Positions 11,712 to 24,613 of a stretch of DNA of 64,000 nt are shown here, piece after piece; position 1 is the first letter of the stretch; each line of letters starts with the position of its first letter. The translations under genes and the position numbers were made by a program. The notes below the pieces were generated by a model. The model searched no databases and was not told the DNA's origin. It saw nothing but the letters and a program-made list of their open reading frames with translations. Source of the stretch: Phoenix dactylifera (lineage: Eukaryota > Streptophyta > Magnoliopsida > Arecales > Arecaceae); assembly GCF_009389715.1 (NCBI RefSeq), contig NC_052395.1:23981482-24045481 (forward strand). The letters run 5' to 3'.

Positions 11712-12275
11712 CAACCCAAAAATATCATAATCATAACATCAAAGAGTTCCACCTCTTCTTTCTCATGCATCGTTCATGCTCACCAATAGTAAAGTTACAT
11801 AACAAAAATACGAAACTCTGATATTCAAAATTTAAAACAAACCAATGGGCAATGGATACCTGACATCAAATCATAAAGGTCCCAATCAAATAAAACAGAT
11901 GATCCAAATTTTCTACAACTACTGCTACCAGTTTAGATGCTTAAATACCAATTGTCGGCTAGGTATATATGATTCCAAAACAGTCTTCAAAGAACAAATC
12001 AAGTTGCAAACATGTATATAGAGTCAATAACCATATAATAGTTCGCATGGCTTACAAACCTTCACAAAAGACACTTTCAATGCTTTCCCAGAAAATTGTA
12101 ACCATCATCATCACCATATCTCGATGAACAAGATGACCTAAAGTGGGCCTCAGAACAAAGCCAGCAGATAACCGTAAAGGGAACAACCCCCAAGTTCATA
12201 AGATTCCCATCTAAATACTCCAATATATATAAGGATCTCTACACCCTCTCCTGGTTCAAAGGCAATCAAATCTCC
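11712..12275. other. Intergenic, 3' flank of the ACD6-like gene
   Basis: AT-rich sequence with no frame or repeat that I recognise. The part next to 12275 should contain the 3' UTR of the minus-strand gene; I could not pick a polyadenylation site with confidence. Confidence 0.5.
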
Positions 12276-15139
12276 TCACAATGGGATGAACAGAACATTT
12301 TTGCCCAGTATGGCGAGAACAAGTAATGGAGCGCTGCAACCAATCAAGATCACCACAATAGCTAACCAAAGGCTCTCCTCATGGACCACCAGGTACACTG
12401 CTGACATCAACGTCACGATCATCGCCAAGCATGCAACCACGATGAGCCTATGGCCCCAAGCCAGCTGATCGAGCTTGAACCGAACTGGGTCCTTCCATGC
12501 CCATATGAAGCAGAACACAACCACAAGAGAGCTGCACATTGCGATGGTGTTGGAGATCACGAAGACCTTGAAGGCTGCCTGCTTTCCAAGTATGGCGAAA
12601 CCGTATTTTTGATCGAAACCTCCCGGCATGGTGAAGGTGGCAGCGAAGGTGACTGTTGCAATGAGTGCGGCCACCCAAGTGTAGGTCTCTATACTTAATC
12701 TGTAGTGCTCATCGGCCTTTGACATCTTCTTCCTAAGGGAGTGAGATATGCTTACGGTGCCATGCTGTTGTTTCTTGAGTACGTTTGCTTCGTGCTTCTT
12801 CAATTTCTTCCAAATGTACAACTGGTTGAAGAGCAACGGTTTAGTATTAATTAAAATTAGGTTATTATGTTTTTGAGTTCACTTTTTTATGACAAGGATG
12901 CCATGATGTCAACAATTTAGTATTATGTAAACATGAAATGAAAATATATCGAATCTAATGTCCTGTTGGCAATGATAACTAGAGTGGGTACAAGATCAAA
13001 AGGTAGTGTGTTCGCAGCAATCCTTGCTACCGAACTACGAAAGTATAGATCACTATTCCTTAATATGCAATGGATTCTTCACAGTCCAAGTTGAAGAAGA
13101 AAGTGATAAATTTGACAGGCGAAGGAAGAACTTCTGAAAAAATGGGTGTTTCATCCTCCTCAATAAATTGGGTGTGGATTAAAGTTGCATGAGAAATAAA
13201 AATATTTGCTATGTAGCTGATTGTAAAAGTTGTTCTATAATTAGAATTCTCAAGGACTTCCCATTATGATGTAGTGAATCCAATTTGACTACAGAAAAGA
13301 AAAGATCAAATTTTGATCAGCTACGACATAGATATACGCTTGTGTTCGCATGATGTGAACATATACAGTATCTTAACGCAAGTCAAAATGCATGTGATCT
13401 TTAACTTACGGTAGTTTGATATTGGACCTATCCTAGCTTATGTTATTGAAGACATGTTGCTTTTAGTTAGCATATAGTTACAGATGCCAAGCATGCTACG
13501 TTAATTCAGCATACGCATGCATCACATGTAGTTCCTAAAGCTTTTGTATTTAGAATAATTAGTTTATCTTCTAACATTATGTCAATACCTTGTCTCTTGG
13601 TACTAAGTTCTTGGAATCACTACTTTTATAGCAGTATAGAATGTTTAGCCTTTTAAAAGAGATATCTAGTTATGATTATTATAGGATTATTTAAAATTTT
13701 TAATAGAATAATCTGATTACAGAAATTGACAAATTGAAAATGGACCCTTTTTTTTAAACTTCACACACGCACACAAAAAAAGTCTGGGCCTCGGATCACT
13801 ACCTCATACGTGTCCAGTTTGTCCAGAGATTCAACCAAATTTCTTGCAGTGAGTCCTTCATTATTCTTGATGCTTGAATCCACTCTCCTATCTTTCATAA
13901 GCGAGATAGACGACTGTATCCTAGAATGCTTTGCAGCCAGATGAAGAGGAGTGTTCCCGTCTTTATCACCTTGGTTGATTATCTCACCAAACGCCATGGT
14001 CTTCAATAGGCACTTCAGTGCGCCGACTCTTCCGCTCATGACGGCAATATGAAGAGCATTCATGCCCTCAGAATCAACCTGCTCGATTGCGACCGGACAA
14101 CGTTTCAAGAGCTCTTTGATTGCATGATTAGAACCACAGTCAGCGGCTATGTGGAGGGGAGACCGCTTCTTAGAGTTTACGGAATAGATGAGTGAAGGTT
14201 TTTCATTTAATAGCATCTCTACGATCTTGGCATTGTTCTTTTGCGCAGCATAATGAAGAGCATTGTCCCCGGAGCCATCCGTAACTTTGAGGAAATCACT
14301 CCGTTTCTTCAACAACATCTCCACAATGCCTGTCAGGTAGGTAGGTAGGTTGTAAAAAGGTCACTCAGCAAATCAAACATGTGGCCCTTCGTAGTTTGAA
14401 TTCGAAGGAGAGAGAGAGAGAGAAAATATACAGTGAAAATGGATGAAATGGCTGGTGGCCAAAGACCCCAGAATGCGTAAAGTTACGTGGATGGGGATGG
14501 CATCAATGAAGGATATATGTTCGGAGCAAAAAGCAAGAACTTACTATCATGACCGCCGAGCACGGCTTGGTGCAGAGGTGATCCTGTCCCAGTCTCCAAC
14601 GCCTCCATCTCCGCCTCTGTTTCTACCCATGGATGCTGCAAAATCTTGCTTACAATCCCCTCCAACCCCTCCCTCGCTGCAATGTGGAGCGGCGACTCCT
14701 TCATAGAGTTGGCCAAATGCCCAACCGGGGGATCAGCATCCAGCAACCTCAACGCAATGTCAGTCTTCCGGTGTTTCACTGCCTCATGCAATGCAGTGTT
14801 ACCTTTTATGTTGGTCATCCTGAATGGCTCCAATGCCTGCTCGACATCGGTGGGCCACTTAGAGACATGGTCGATCAGCGACGACACGATTTCCAGGTGC
14901 CCAGCCCTTGCAGCAATATGCAAGGGGGTCTCGCCCTGGGCGTTTTCGACGACGATGAGGCCACTGCATCTTTCTAGGATCTCCACGGCGATATCTCTGT
15001 GGCCTAATCTTGCTACCAGATGGAGTGCTGTGTTGCCTTGGGGAGTTGAAGACTGAAGAATCTTGTCGTCCTTTCCAACCATATCTCTCAAACTCTGAAC
15101 ATTTCCCTGAGTCACTGCTGTGTATAGTCTAAGATCCAT
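12276..15139 (-). CDS. ACD6-like ankyrin repeat membrane protein with PGG domain, 3 exons
   Basis: Exons on the minus strand are 15139-14545, 14329-13803 and 12821-12276, with GT-AG introns (214 and 981 bp). Phases join exactly and give 555 residues, the usual size of the family. Exons 1 and 2 hold about nine ankyrin repeats (motifs such as NTALHLVARLGH, TPLHIAARAGH, NTPLHLAAKHSR). Exon 3 holds a basic linker, then MPGGF (about residues 439-443), which marks the PGG domain, and four hydrophobic helices to the C-terminus. The start MDLRLYTAV is chosen because the 35 upstream codons are low complexity and family members begin with a similar peptide. Relatives such as Arabidopsis ACD6 act at membranes in salicylate-linked defence; a similar role here is inference. 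Confidence 0.88.
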
Positions 15140-15370
15140 GCTTGGTGCCGACAAGTTGTGGTGCTTCTCCCTCTCTCTCAACAATGAGGAAAGTGGAGGA
15201 TGGAGGAACGGATGCCTATCACAGGGAGGACTTAAATGATGCAAGGCCTATGCCTGCCTTTCCTTCAAGTGCCTTCTCGGAATTTACACACAGAAAGCAG
15301 CTTCACAGAGCTTGTTCTGCGATGAAGTGATCAACTCGGTGATTATCATTGCTCCAGATATTTAAAGGCA
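15140..15370 (-). promoter_or_regulatory. Putative 5' UTR and promoter of the ACD6-like gene
   Basis: TTTAAATA on the minus strand (15359-15366) lies about 220 bp upstream of the ATG and is a plausible TATA box. An in-frame ATG at 15244 would add 35 residues, but I consider that stretch leader sequence. Confidence 0.35.
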
Positions 15371-16266
15371 AGGAAGATAGTGAGGAGCCAATATAAATTT
15401 TCTTATAAATAGGAACAAGAAGAAAAAACATTAGTGTAACATTCTAATTTCTCCGCTATGACAAATCGGATGAAGTTGCTTATCCACTAAAACAAAGAAA
15501 AGAAAAGAAAAGAAAAGAAAGTTCCTACTGCTTGGTGACAAAAAAAATTTCAGCATTACAAGCTCCTTGTTTCAATGCTGATTAAGTTTTCGCTTGGGGA
15601 GGGAGATTTATTCTTATTGCAGCAGCAGACAGATAGAATAATAAAATAAGAAAAGAAAAAAAAGAAAAGAAAAGTAAAAGTACACAATACTAATATTATG
15701 GCTCGGTCCACTGACTTGCATCCACAAGTAGAGACAATACAAAAGTTTTACTATAAAAACTGAAAATTACAGAGTACAAAAGTTTCTCATAAATCCTAGC
15801 TTCCAATACATCTAATTGCTAAAACACACGATTACTTTCTTCTTTTAGGGTTACAAAAAATGTGTATGTATATAAATATATATAGTAAGTTAATTTGGAC
15901 TCGAATTCATATCCTACAATAATCAACTTTGTTCAGTCCTGCACCTTTATCCCTGACTAAATATTTGTGCAGCCCAAACAAAATATATATGGTGGCCAGA
16001 GAGAACATTTTTTTTTTTTTTTATAATAGAGCTCATGAAGTGAATTCATTTTTATCTTTCTGGAGCTTGTAAACTCAAGATGTACTCAATAATCCTACTT
16101 TTAAATCAACAATATTGCTTCACAATTTATCTATAGTCGATTTGTTTTGATGGTAGCTGTCTGTAATTCTCTCAAAACAATTGCAATTGTCTATAATAAA
16201 AATAAAGCGACTAAATATTCTAGGGAACGAACGGGTACCGTATCTATGTGGAGATCAACTACTTAC
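15371..16266. other. Intergenic with AAAAG microsatellite
   Basis: No gene recognised. An (AAAAG)n-like run lies at about 15494-15530 and a related purine run at 15645-15680. Confidence 0.5.
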
Positions 16267-16325
16267 CTTGCCCAAAAAGCAGTGTAGGAGCGTCTCAATC
16301 AGTGCGTTGATCTGAACACGGGGAT
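16267..16325 (-). other. Isolated exon-like segment
   Basis: On the minus strand a 59 bp segment is bounded by ACATTTCAG and GTAAGTAG and is open in one frame (PRVQINALIETLLHCFLGK). I do not recognise the peptide. It could be a 5' exon of the minus-strand gene downstream or a leftover exon of a lost gene. Confidence 0.3.
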
Positions 16326-18743
16326 CTGAAATGTTAGCCCACGATTAGAACTGAAGCAAGGATGGCTGGTGAGTTGATCTCTTGTGCCCGAAACGATTAC
16401 GTTAAGTTTACCAAAAAGAGCGCCATTTATTGCTGCAGATTGCCATGGTTTTGTAACTTTGTACCTTGCTTGGATCCCTTGCCTCGAATGCTACTTTACC
16501 ACTTTGTGAAGAATGGAATACGGAGTGCCTCGGGCATTCTTCAGGATCCTTTAATTTGGCTTCTTCCTTTTTAAATTTAAAGCTAAAGCGGAAGTGATGA
16601 ACCATGTTCTCTCTGGAGGCATGTTTTTCTGGGTGCAACTTGACACATTAGCTAGGGGCTCAAGGCCGTGGCTCAGGAAGCATTGTTCCAGTTTACCTCT
16701 TAAGTTTTTTATGACATTTCATCATGGATTGTTCAAAAAATGGAAATGTAGGAAACTGTTGCTTTGATTTATCCTTCCCAACCTGCAGTAGATGGACTTT
16801 AAAATCCGGAGGTGAAGTCCTAGGAGTATAAACGAAGAGGTACGCTCTCTCCTTTCTCTCGCCGATGAAAGAGAGATTCTTCTTCTTCCTTGCTCTTTTT
16901 CCTTCGGCCTTTCGGGCTTAGCCTTAGCTTTATAAAAATTTTGATGAAACTTGAAACTTGAGCATGCCTTAGTTTTATATATATATATATATATATTGAT
17001 GAAAAGGTTTAGATGAAGTTTTGAATATACATCTCCACACTACAAAAAACCTAGGCTCAGAGATTGTGACAACTACAGATTTTCTTTCTTTTCTTTTGAA
17101 ATATAGGAGTGATCAGTCCTGCCGGATCAAAGAGTTTGCAAGGAAAAATTGGAAGCGAAGTGAAAACAAAACAAAAATGAGAAAGGAAGACAAAAGAAAG
17201 AAGTACAAGCAAGAGAGAACTAAGAAGAGGAAGAGATGAGATTAGACAACAATGCAACCGCCCTTCTAAAAGCCTGCTCATGCTTGGAAGCGTTATTACA
17301 ATATTTTTTAAATTATTAGAAATCTTGAATTATTCCCAGTTTTTCTCTTAATTTAGTAATACTCTAAATTATACTCCGAAAATGAATTGATTTAGTAAAG
17401 AGGATTGAGACTGAATAATCGATCAATGGATTTCTTTTCCTAGTAAAGCTTAACTAATGAATTTTATTTGAGACTCAATAAAAGAGGGAGCGTTGTAATT
17501 GCAAATTATTATTATGAGGAAGGTTAGTTTTTATGTTTTTCTAATTCTTTCACTCATTCTTGTGCTTCTCCTTTCTCAAAATATAATTTGGCTTGTGATA
17601 TTGACCTATCATGGATTACTTTTTCTTCCCCAAAAAAGATTGCTAGTTAAGAAATCTGAGATATTTGTGTACATTTTTCTTTTTTGCTTATGGAGAAAAT
17701 AGTTAGGATCGTAAAACTGTCTACTACTTGAATCCAAGCCCTCGGATTTATGGATGCTTTTCTTTTTTTAGAAAAAGGCAAGGTGTACCCACTTGCTCTG
17801 CCAAGTTAGTGAAACATTATACAAAATGGAGAGTAAACATGTATCAGATCTGTACCAGAAAAGACACTTAGATCAGATCAAATCAAACAAGCCTACAAAA
17901 ATCCTAGAGATTGATCACACTTAGGTTTTCTTTTTTAGCCTTGCACCTGACTTGCCAGATAACAAGACAGAGCAAAACCTGAGGTAGTTCCAGAACTTTC
18001 CCATAGAAAGCCTTCGCGGCATATAAACTATGGTACTTTAACATACTTTATTTTGACCTATGGTTAAGTTTATTTAATATGTGAACGCAAAAGAAGTCCT
18101 AATCATGATCTTTGGTTATCAGAGAACCCTGGGTTATTTCATTCTTGGTAACCTTGTTGAAGACAACCTTATGGGCTTTCATTATTCTTTTTAATACCGG
18201 CTTGCCTAGTAGATCATGCCATTAAGATGCGAAAATGATTACAAGACTTGAAAATTACATGATACAGGAATTGTTAAATTCAATGAATTATCCGCCCTGC
18301 TAGTTAAGGCCATCGATCTCAATTTTGCTTGACTTAAAACATAATATCCTCCAAACTTTTAAAAGAAGCTTGAAAAAATCTTTTGGAACTGTTTAGTCAA
18401 ATAAGCTTGCAATTTGCCATACAAAGAGAAGGCCATCCCTCTCTTAGGCTTTTCTTTAGTCTCTTTTGCTTCCAAAGGATCTAGAAAGAAAATAGAGAAT
18501 CTGGATGTCTACTAACTTCCAATATGAGCATGAAAAAACTCCAAATAATCCTAACAAAACCACATCCCCCCCCCCCCCCCCCCTTCCCAACAAAAAAAAA
18601 AAGGAAATCAAATTCTTGGTTGAACACATTAAACACGGTCTCCAAATGAGTCTAATTCCTCTTTTGCAAATTATCAGCAGTTTAAACTTTCTCTTCAAGA
18701 ACAAAATAACAAAGAGAATTTAGCTTTCTCTTGAGCATACAAG
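16326..18743. other. Intergenic, anonymous
   Basis: No convincing gene. It includes a (TA)n run at about 16977-16999 and an 18 bp poly-C run at 18566-18583. Short frames here match nothing I know. Confidence 0.5.
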
Positions 18744-19250
18744 TGTTGAGAATCATTGCTAATTTTAATCTACAAGAATTCTTATCCTTATCTTGTTCTT
18801 TAGTAGTGATAAGTCCTATTCTTATTCTTTAGTAGCGATAAGTTTTATCTTTATCCTTTAATAATGATAGGTCTTATCTTTTAGTTGGTGTTGAATTGAG
18901 TAGGAATTAAAATGCCACTCTATTTAAAAGGACTTTTGATGTCTCTTTTGGTATGGTTTGAGAAAAGAAGAGTGGTGTGAGAAAAGAGAGAAAATGAGAG
19001 ACTGAGAGTTGTTATTATTTTTTTGGCTCATTCTTTTTAATAAACTATTTTCTTTACTAATTATTTTTTTCTAGCATCCATGTTATTTGTTTAGTGTTTG
19101 CTCTAGATCTTGGGCTGGCGTGGTCGATTTACTCCGTGTAGCTCTACAGGACTAAATTTCTTTTGTCGTAGGAATTTTAAGTCTACTGGAACTAAAAATA
19201 AAGATTTAACTAAAAATTACTGTGGACCTTCTTTGTATATGCTTATCAAG
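18744..19250 (+). repeat. Possible solo LTR or retroelement remnant
   Basis: Starts TGTTGAGAATCA, contains a TATTTAAAAG box (about 18921) and an AATAAA-like signal near 19038, an LTR-like order. I cannot find a matching end, a target duplication or a second copy, so the boundaries and identity are uncertain. Confidence 0.3.
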
Positions 19251-19839
19251 ATTTACAGAAAGGGAAAAAGGGCTAAGTATATTTAATCAACACCGCACTG
19301 CCTTTCAAGATTAAGTCAAAATAAAGCTCCTTGATCAATTTATTCCAGTTTATATAGCTATTTATTTTATTTTTTACATAGCCAAATGGTTATTTGACCA
19401 TATGGGTTAAGTCACATATCTTGAGAACTAAAACAAGATTTGTATGTAAAAAATAATGGATGATTTTACTTCTAACTTGCTTACTACTCTTAATTTATAA
19501 ATGTCAAATATTCATTTTCCTTTCATAGAGCTGAGTTATTAAAAAATGAAAGCAGGAGTCCTCTAGCAACCCCCATCCCCCCCAAAAAAAGAAAAAATGC
19601 AAAAGGAAACAAACGAAGAATATGATGGTGTTACTTTAGTGCCTTTTTGTTCGCTAATTTATTTTCTTTTGTGAGAGAAATAGCTCGCATTCGATTTGGT
19701 TGATGTACTATTGATGGTTGTGCGAACCGCACATCACTCCTCGAGAATTTAAACTATATACAGGCTCCAATCTCTTGGTCATGGGTAGAATAACCGTAAA
19801 TCTTCTCCTGAAAGAATTTGTTCTCCAAGAAGGTCCAAG

Positions 19840-20100
19840 TTCATTGCTGCAAGCGGTAGCTCCGTCTTTGATACATCAGTCTCAGAAGTTGAGTTGAGGA
19901 TAGTCTAGGTGGTTAATATTTATGCTCGCTTCATATTGAGAATTGACCTCATCCTCTTGAAGGACGATTCTGCAACTGTGATTGGTTGGATTCGAAGGTA
20001 GAACAGAGGAATAAATACTCACTCTTTTCTGGAAGATATCTGGAGACTAGCAAGAGAGGCCACTTTATTTCATTTGAAGTACGCCTATTGTGTTGATTTG
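19840..20100 (+). pseudogene. LINE RNase H relic
   Basis: On the plus strand LKDDSATVIGWIRR followed by a LEDIWRLARE-like segment resembles the middle of the RNase H domain found at the 3' end of plant LINEs (compare LEGDSAMVISRIQEG at 37.6 kb). Stops and frame changes are present. The element ends cannot be seen. Confidence 0.45.
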
Positions 20101-20339
20101 GAGCCAACATCTAGAGTATTTAGGAACATCTTACTTTTAAATTTTTTTAGATGTATACGTACCAAAATGATGTGCATTGCCCATCCTAAAAAAAACACAC
20201 ACACACAAAAAAAAAAGAAGAGGGAGAGAAGAAGGGAGGCCAGGTTGACAGGCAGCTCGCGCGCGCCATATGTGAGGGCCCACGCTACCTGGATGCTTCT
20301 TGTACCGTTCAAAAAATAACCGTTACGATGCTTCCCGTT

Positions 20340-22195
20340 ATCTTTATCGCGGACTCCCCCGTAAAACTAAAACCCCCGTCCGACTCTCTCACCGCACGGC
20401 CCACTTCTCCGATCTTTCCCTTCGTCGCCTCCGCTCACCGATCCCGGCTACCACCACCCGTTCTCTCCTTCTCCCTTCTTCTTCCCCGCCACCGCTCATC
20501 CGCCCCGGCTTCCACCGCCCTTCCACGTCCGCCCCTTCTCCCCGGATCGCGGCCCACCGCCGGACGCCTTGTGCCACCGATACAGCCTCCGGGTACGTTC
20601 CCACCCTCGTTCTTGAGAATCTTGATAAATCTTGAATCTTGGATCTTGATGAATCTGGAACGTTGATGAATCTTGAAACTTGATGAATCTTGATCCCCTT
20701 CCTGCCTTCTATGTTTTAGCATCTGCGTTTGATTATTAAGGTATTATTCATATATAACGCCAGAGAAACATTCCCCTTGTGTATGCATGATTAATTTGGA
20801 TTTAGTACATGGTCTAAGATGTGGTTTTTATTTATTTTTCCTGAATTAGTGGATGGTGTTCGTTTCTAATGCAGGAAATCGAATCAGACGGATGGTCTAA
20901 TGGGAGTTCACATGCTGCACACGCATGGTGTGATGGAACTTTGGGACTGTCGTGGATGGAGGATGTTGAATCCTTGTTTCCAAGACTCTTTCCCCAAGAA
21001 TTAACCCATCTGGGTTTAAAATTTAACTTTAAACCTTCTTGGTTAAAATTCAGGTTAAGATGCTTCATTTGAAGTTGACTCTTGGCCTTTGGGTCAAGCC
21101 TGAGTGAAAGCGATTGTCATGGTTCACTTATACTCTTTTTTTTTCTGTGGTAATATTTATATATATTATTTGTTTAAATCAATGTTTGAATTGTAATTTA
21201 ACAATATATTTTCTGATAGCCTCAAGTATAAATTATTGCCTAGCTGGTCTCTTTTTTTTGGCCTAAGGTAATCTTGGGACTGAGTGTTAAATTCAAGTCA
21301 ATAAAAATGTCCACCTTGGCAACACTTCTTAGCATCACTAGCTGCAAGTGAAACTTGTTTTGGTCAGAAATAATTTGATTCGTGTTTTCTTTTTTTAAAA
21401 TTCTTGGCCAACACTTACAATTGGGTCAGATAGCATATGCACGAGCAACTTGAGCTAAAATTTCTCAAAATCTTCATCTCCCTGAATCAAACAACATTCG
21501 TTGATATTAAAAATGAAATCCTGTTACTTATAGGGAGATTTGGAAGCATTAAGATGTTGGATTCTAAAGAGTTTCAGAGGAAAAGTAAATTTTTGACATA
21601 GGCCTGCCTAGATTGTCATCAAATAATAAAATTGTATTTTGTATTCTAAAATGATGTCAACCATATTTGCTTATTTGTCATAAAAATATATATATCTTAT
21701 TTTCCCTGCATGATATTACTAAAATGCTTGACCCAAAGGCCCCAAACATACAAACAAATAATACAATTTACCATACAAGTATACCTAATCAATTTTTTTT
21801 GTTCTTATAATATTCTTTTCTTTTGATATCTTATTTTTGATTATTTACAAGCAAACTAGCTTGGCCAGGCCAAAATTGAAAACTAAACCATTTTTCTGAA
21901 CCTTGACTGGCTAAGTGGCTAACATGTTCTGCCAAATGATTAAATTTTCGCGTAAACTTATTTTAATTACATTTGAAAATAGGATAATTATAATATTATT
22001 TTCTTGGACTACCAGGAAAATATATGTTGATAAACTAACGTGAGCTTGAAGCATTTCAATCCTTTGTCACAACAGTTGTAGAAGAGAGAAGATAAGCAAT
22101 AGCTCGTGGAAGCGATCAGAGCTCGTAATCATCATTCTCTATGCCTGGGCTTTTGGCTGCATATTCATCTGTCGGTCTCTGCAATTCTCCCGTGG
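20340..22195 (+). other. Exon-like chain of an unidentified transcript
   Basis: A GC-rich block (20340-20592) unlike its AT-rich surroundings ends in CTCCGG followed by GTACGT. A second block follows TTTCTAATGCAG at 20876. A third follows CACAACAG at about 22074 and ends in CCCGTG followed by GTAATC near 22194. Together they resemble 5' exons of a plant gene. No long conserved frame is present, so it may be a 5' UTR, a non-coding RNA or a gene cut by the Athila-like insertion at 22929. Confidence 0.3.
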
Positions 22196-22923
22196 TAATC
22201 TCCTTCGTTCTTTGGTTCCCTTATTTTGCAGCATCTCCTATGTTGCCTTTGCTTGTATTTTTATTGATTTAAGTGAGCTTCAGCCACCTTATTATTGTAC
22301 ATTTCATTCTAAGAAAGCCTCTATGGTTTACGCTCGGGATGGATACTTAATCGCCTAAATGTATGTATATTACATGCTTTTCTTGAATTCTCTCCTTTTC
22401 TTATTTTTAAAGGTGCTTTTTTTTCTTGATTCTGAATGTAATAATTCATGGATGTGATTTTGTATTGCAAAACAATAGCAGGTGCTATCTTTGTGAATCA
22501 TGTAAAGTTTAGGAAATGATTCATAAGTTAGTCAAAAATGAGGCGAGGTTTAAAGCCTCAATTTGTTTATTTCAAATGTCAGACAGTCCTATAGGTGAAA
22601 TGCAGCATTTTAAGCTTATTTTTTGCGTTTTTGTTGTGGAAATATTTCCTGGAGATTTTATTGTTTTGTAGTGGAATTTATTGCTAATATATTTGTTGGG
22701 AAGAACAAAAGAATGTTAAGTAGCGGCTGGCGGGGTTTCAAACTATATTTGCCTATACTCAGACCTCAGTTTGTTACGTAACAATTGCTCAGAGGTGTGG
22801 CAGTCTTGCTTGAGGAATAGGTGCAGTGAAGATGTTATTGCTAGTTTTTCGAGCCTGATCCTTCCGAGTTGTTTTGAGATTTGATAAGTATTCACTGTAT
22901 CATTTAGATAAGCTTTGATGTTG
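22196..22923. other. Intergenic or intronic, nothing recognised
   Basis: AT-rich sequence without a frame or repeat that I recognise, ending at the target site of the Athila-like element. Confidence 0.5.
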
Positions 22924-22928
22924 GCTTT
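22924..22928. repeat. Target site duplication GCTTT, left copy
   Basis: GCTTT immediately precedes the left LTR (TGATGAGAG) and recurs at 34222-34226 immediately after the right LTR (GTAGCA). Five bases is the expected size for Ty3/gypsy integrases. Confidence 0.9.
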
Positions 22929-24588
22929 TGATGAGAGTACAAAAGTAAAATTTTCATATTATCTTAATTAGTATTATAGCTAATCTTTATTAATAAAATT
23001 AATTAATTAATGTTTTATCTGTGTCTGAGTGCATGTAATTCAAAAGACCCAATAATGCTGGATTTTAGCCCATGCCTGGTAGTTCGAGCTTAACAAATTC
23101 CCCTGTGTCCGTGATGAGGCGACTCAACAGTTCCTAACATAAAATTTCCATGTATCCACATCAACGAGTTGAAGCAAGTGATTTCCCAACATCTTCAAGT
23201 GTCCCTGTGCCGTCTCGAAAGTCCCAAAACAATTCAATCCGTTTGCCATCAACTTCCCAATGTTTAAGTCCTCCAACCGACCGTGGCAACATTCCATTTC
23301 CTCTGTTTTGGAACAAACCCAGCACTCAGCTCTTCAACCGTCGCCACATTCCATCCGTTCGAGCATGCGAGGAGTTTCCCAATTTTCCAAACCGATCATG
23401 GCATCTCCTCAGAGTCCTTCCATCTTCCCTGTTTCTTCCCAGCTCATCCACAAATCCAGCGGCTGTGAGGAGTCTTTTCAACACCCCAACGGTCATCTTC
23501 TTCCACACTTCCCAGCCGCATCCCAACCGATCATGGCATCTCAAGCATTGTGGCATCAACCAGCCACATGGCTTCTTGTCTTCCAACGGATCATTCCAAG
23601 CAACAGTGGAAGCATCCCAGCAGCCGAAGATCCCAAGCGATTCAACTTCATCCCGCATCTCAAGCAACCGGATCATCCCCAAACCTCCACGCGTCTCACC
23701 AGCCGCGCCTTCAACATGCTATAAAAAGGGGAGTCATCCGGTGGAGGAGGAGGGCCGACGGGAGAAGAAGAGGAGGATCTATCGGCATTATTCCCAGCCG
23801 GACAGAATAAAACAGAAAGGGAGAAGGCCGGATCCATCCAAGTTCGGGCGAGATAGGAAGAGAGGAGAAGAGGACAGCTAGCCGTGCGACGAAGGAGGAA
23901 GAGGCCAAGGGAGGATCTACCAGCGAAGCTCCCTCTTCCGATCAATCCTTTCAGCCGAGCAAGAGAGGAGGAGAGGCCACGGGAGAAGAAGAAAGGAAAC
24001 AGAGTACTCTGTTTCCTAATAGAAGAAAAAAAAAAGGGGTTTATGTTTATTTTATTTATTCTATGCTAATCCCTTTTATAAAATTGCTTGCATCTCATAT
24101 GGATAGCTAAATATCTTTTAGCTAAGGCTAAGGAAAAGCCTAGCATTTTCTTCATGTATTTCATTTAATCATTAATGGGATTTTAATGTTATTGATTTGA
24201 TTTATGGTGCAGTAAATTTATAGAAATTATTTCAAACTTATATATTTTCTTTGATTTGTTATTTCCCCCGGGTATAACAGATGCTTAGAAATCCCTGTAG
24301 TTTAAAATAGAATTACTGTAATGCTGCCCATAAAAACTAAATCTATTTTATTATGATTAATAGATGATTTTAGGAAAGCATGATTAAGTGCTAGGCTGAA
24401 TCCTAATGCCTTAGTTATATTTTTAAATCTGAATATTAGTTAGCCTTAAGTTTTTTTTTTTTGTTCACTGTCAAATCCCTGTGGATTCGATCTCGGACTC
24501 ACCGAGAATATTACTTTGCTACACCCTATACTTGGGGTATTCTACATTTAATTTTCCTTTTTAAAAGAGCAAGATTAAAAACGTAGCA
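22929..24588 (+). repeat. Athila-like 5' LTR (1660 bp)
   Basis: Runs from TGATGAGAG to ACGTAGCA. TATAAAAA at 23720-23727 followed by GC-rich sequence is the likely promoter. The open frames in 23150-24069 recur in the other LTR and resemble no protein family, so they are not called as genes. Confidence 0.92.
23720..23727 (+). promoter_or_regulatory. TATA box of Athila-like 5' LTR
   Basis: CTATAAAAAGG stands alone at the transition from a pyrimidine-rich to a purine-rich segment; initiation would be expected about 30 bp downstream. The same box is at 33354-33361 in the other LTR. Confidence 0.55.
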
Positions 24589-24594
24589 AGTTTT

Positions 24595-24613
24595 TGGCGC
24601 CGTTGCCGGGGAT
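24595..24613 (+). other. Athila-like primer-binding site (tRNA-Asp type)
   Basis: TGGCGCCGTTGCCGGGGAT lies 6 bases after the 5' LTR. This sequence is the usual PBS of plant Athila/Tat elements and complements the 3' end of tRNA-Asp. Confidence 0.85.

Noticed and set aside
23150-23881. 243-residue frame in the Athila-like LTR (also at 32841-33515)
   Set aside because: Lies within both LTRs across the promoter, low complexity, no family resemblance.
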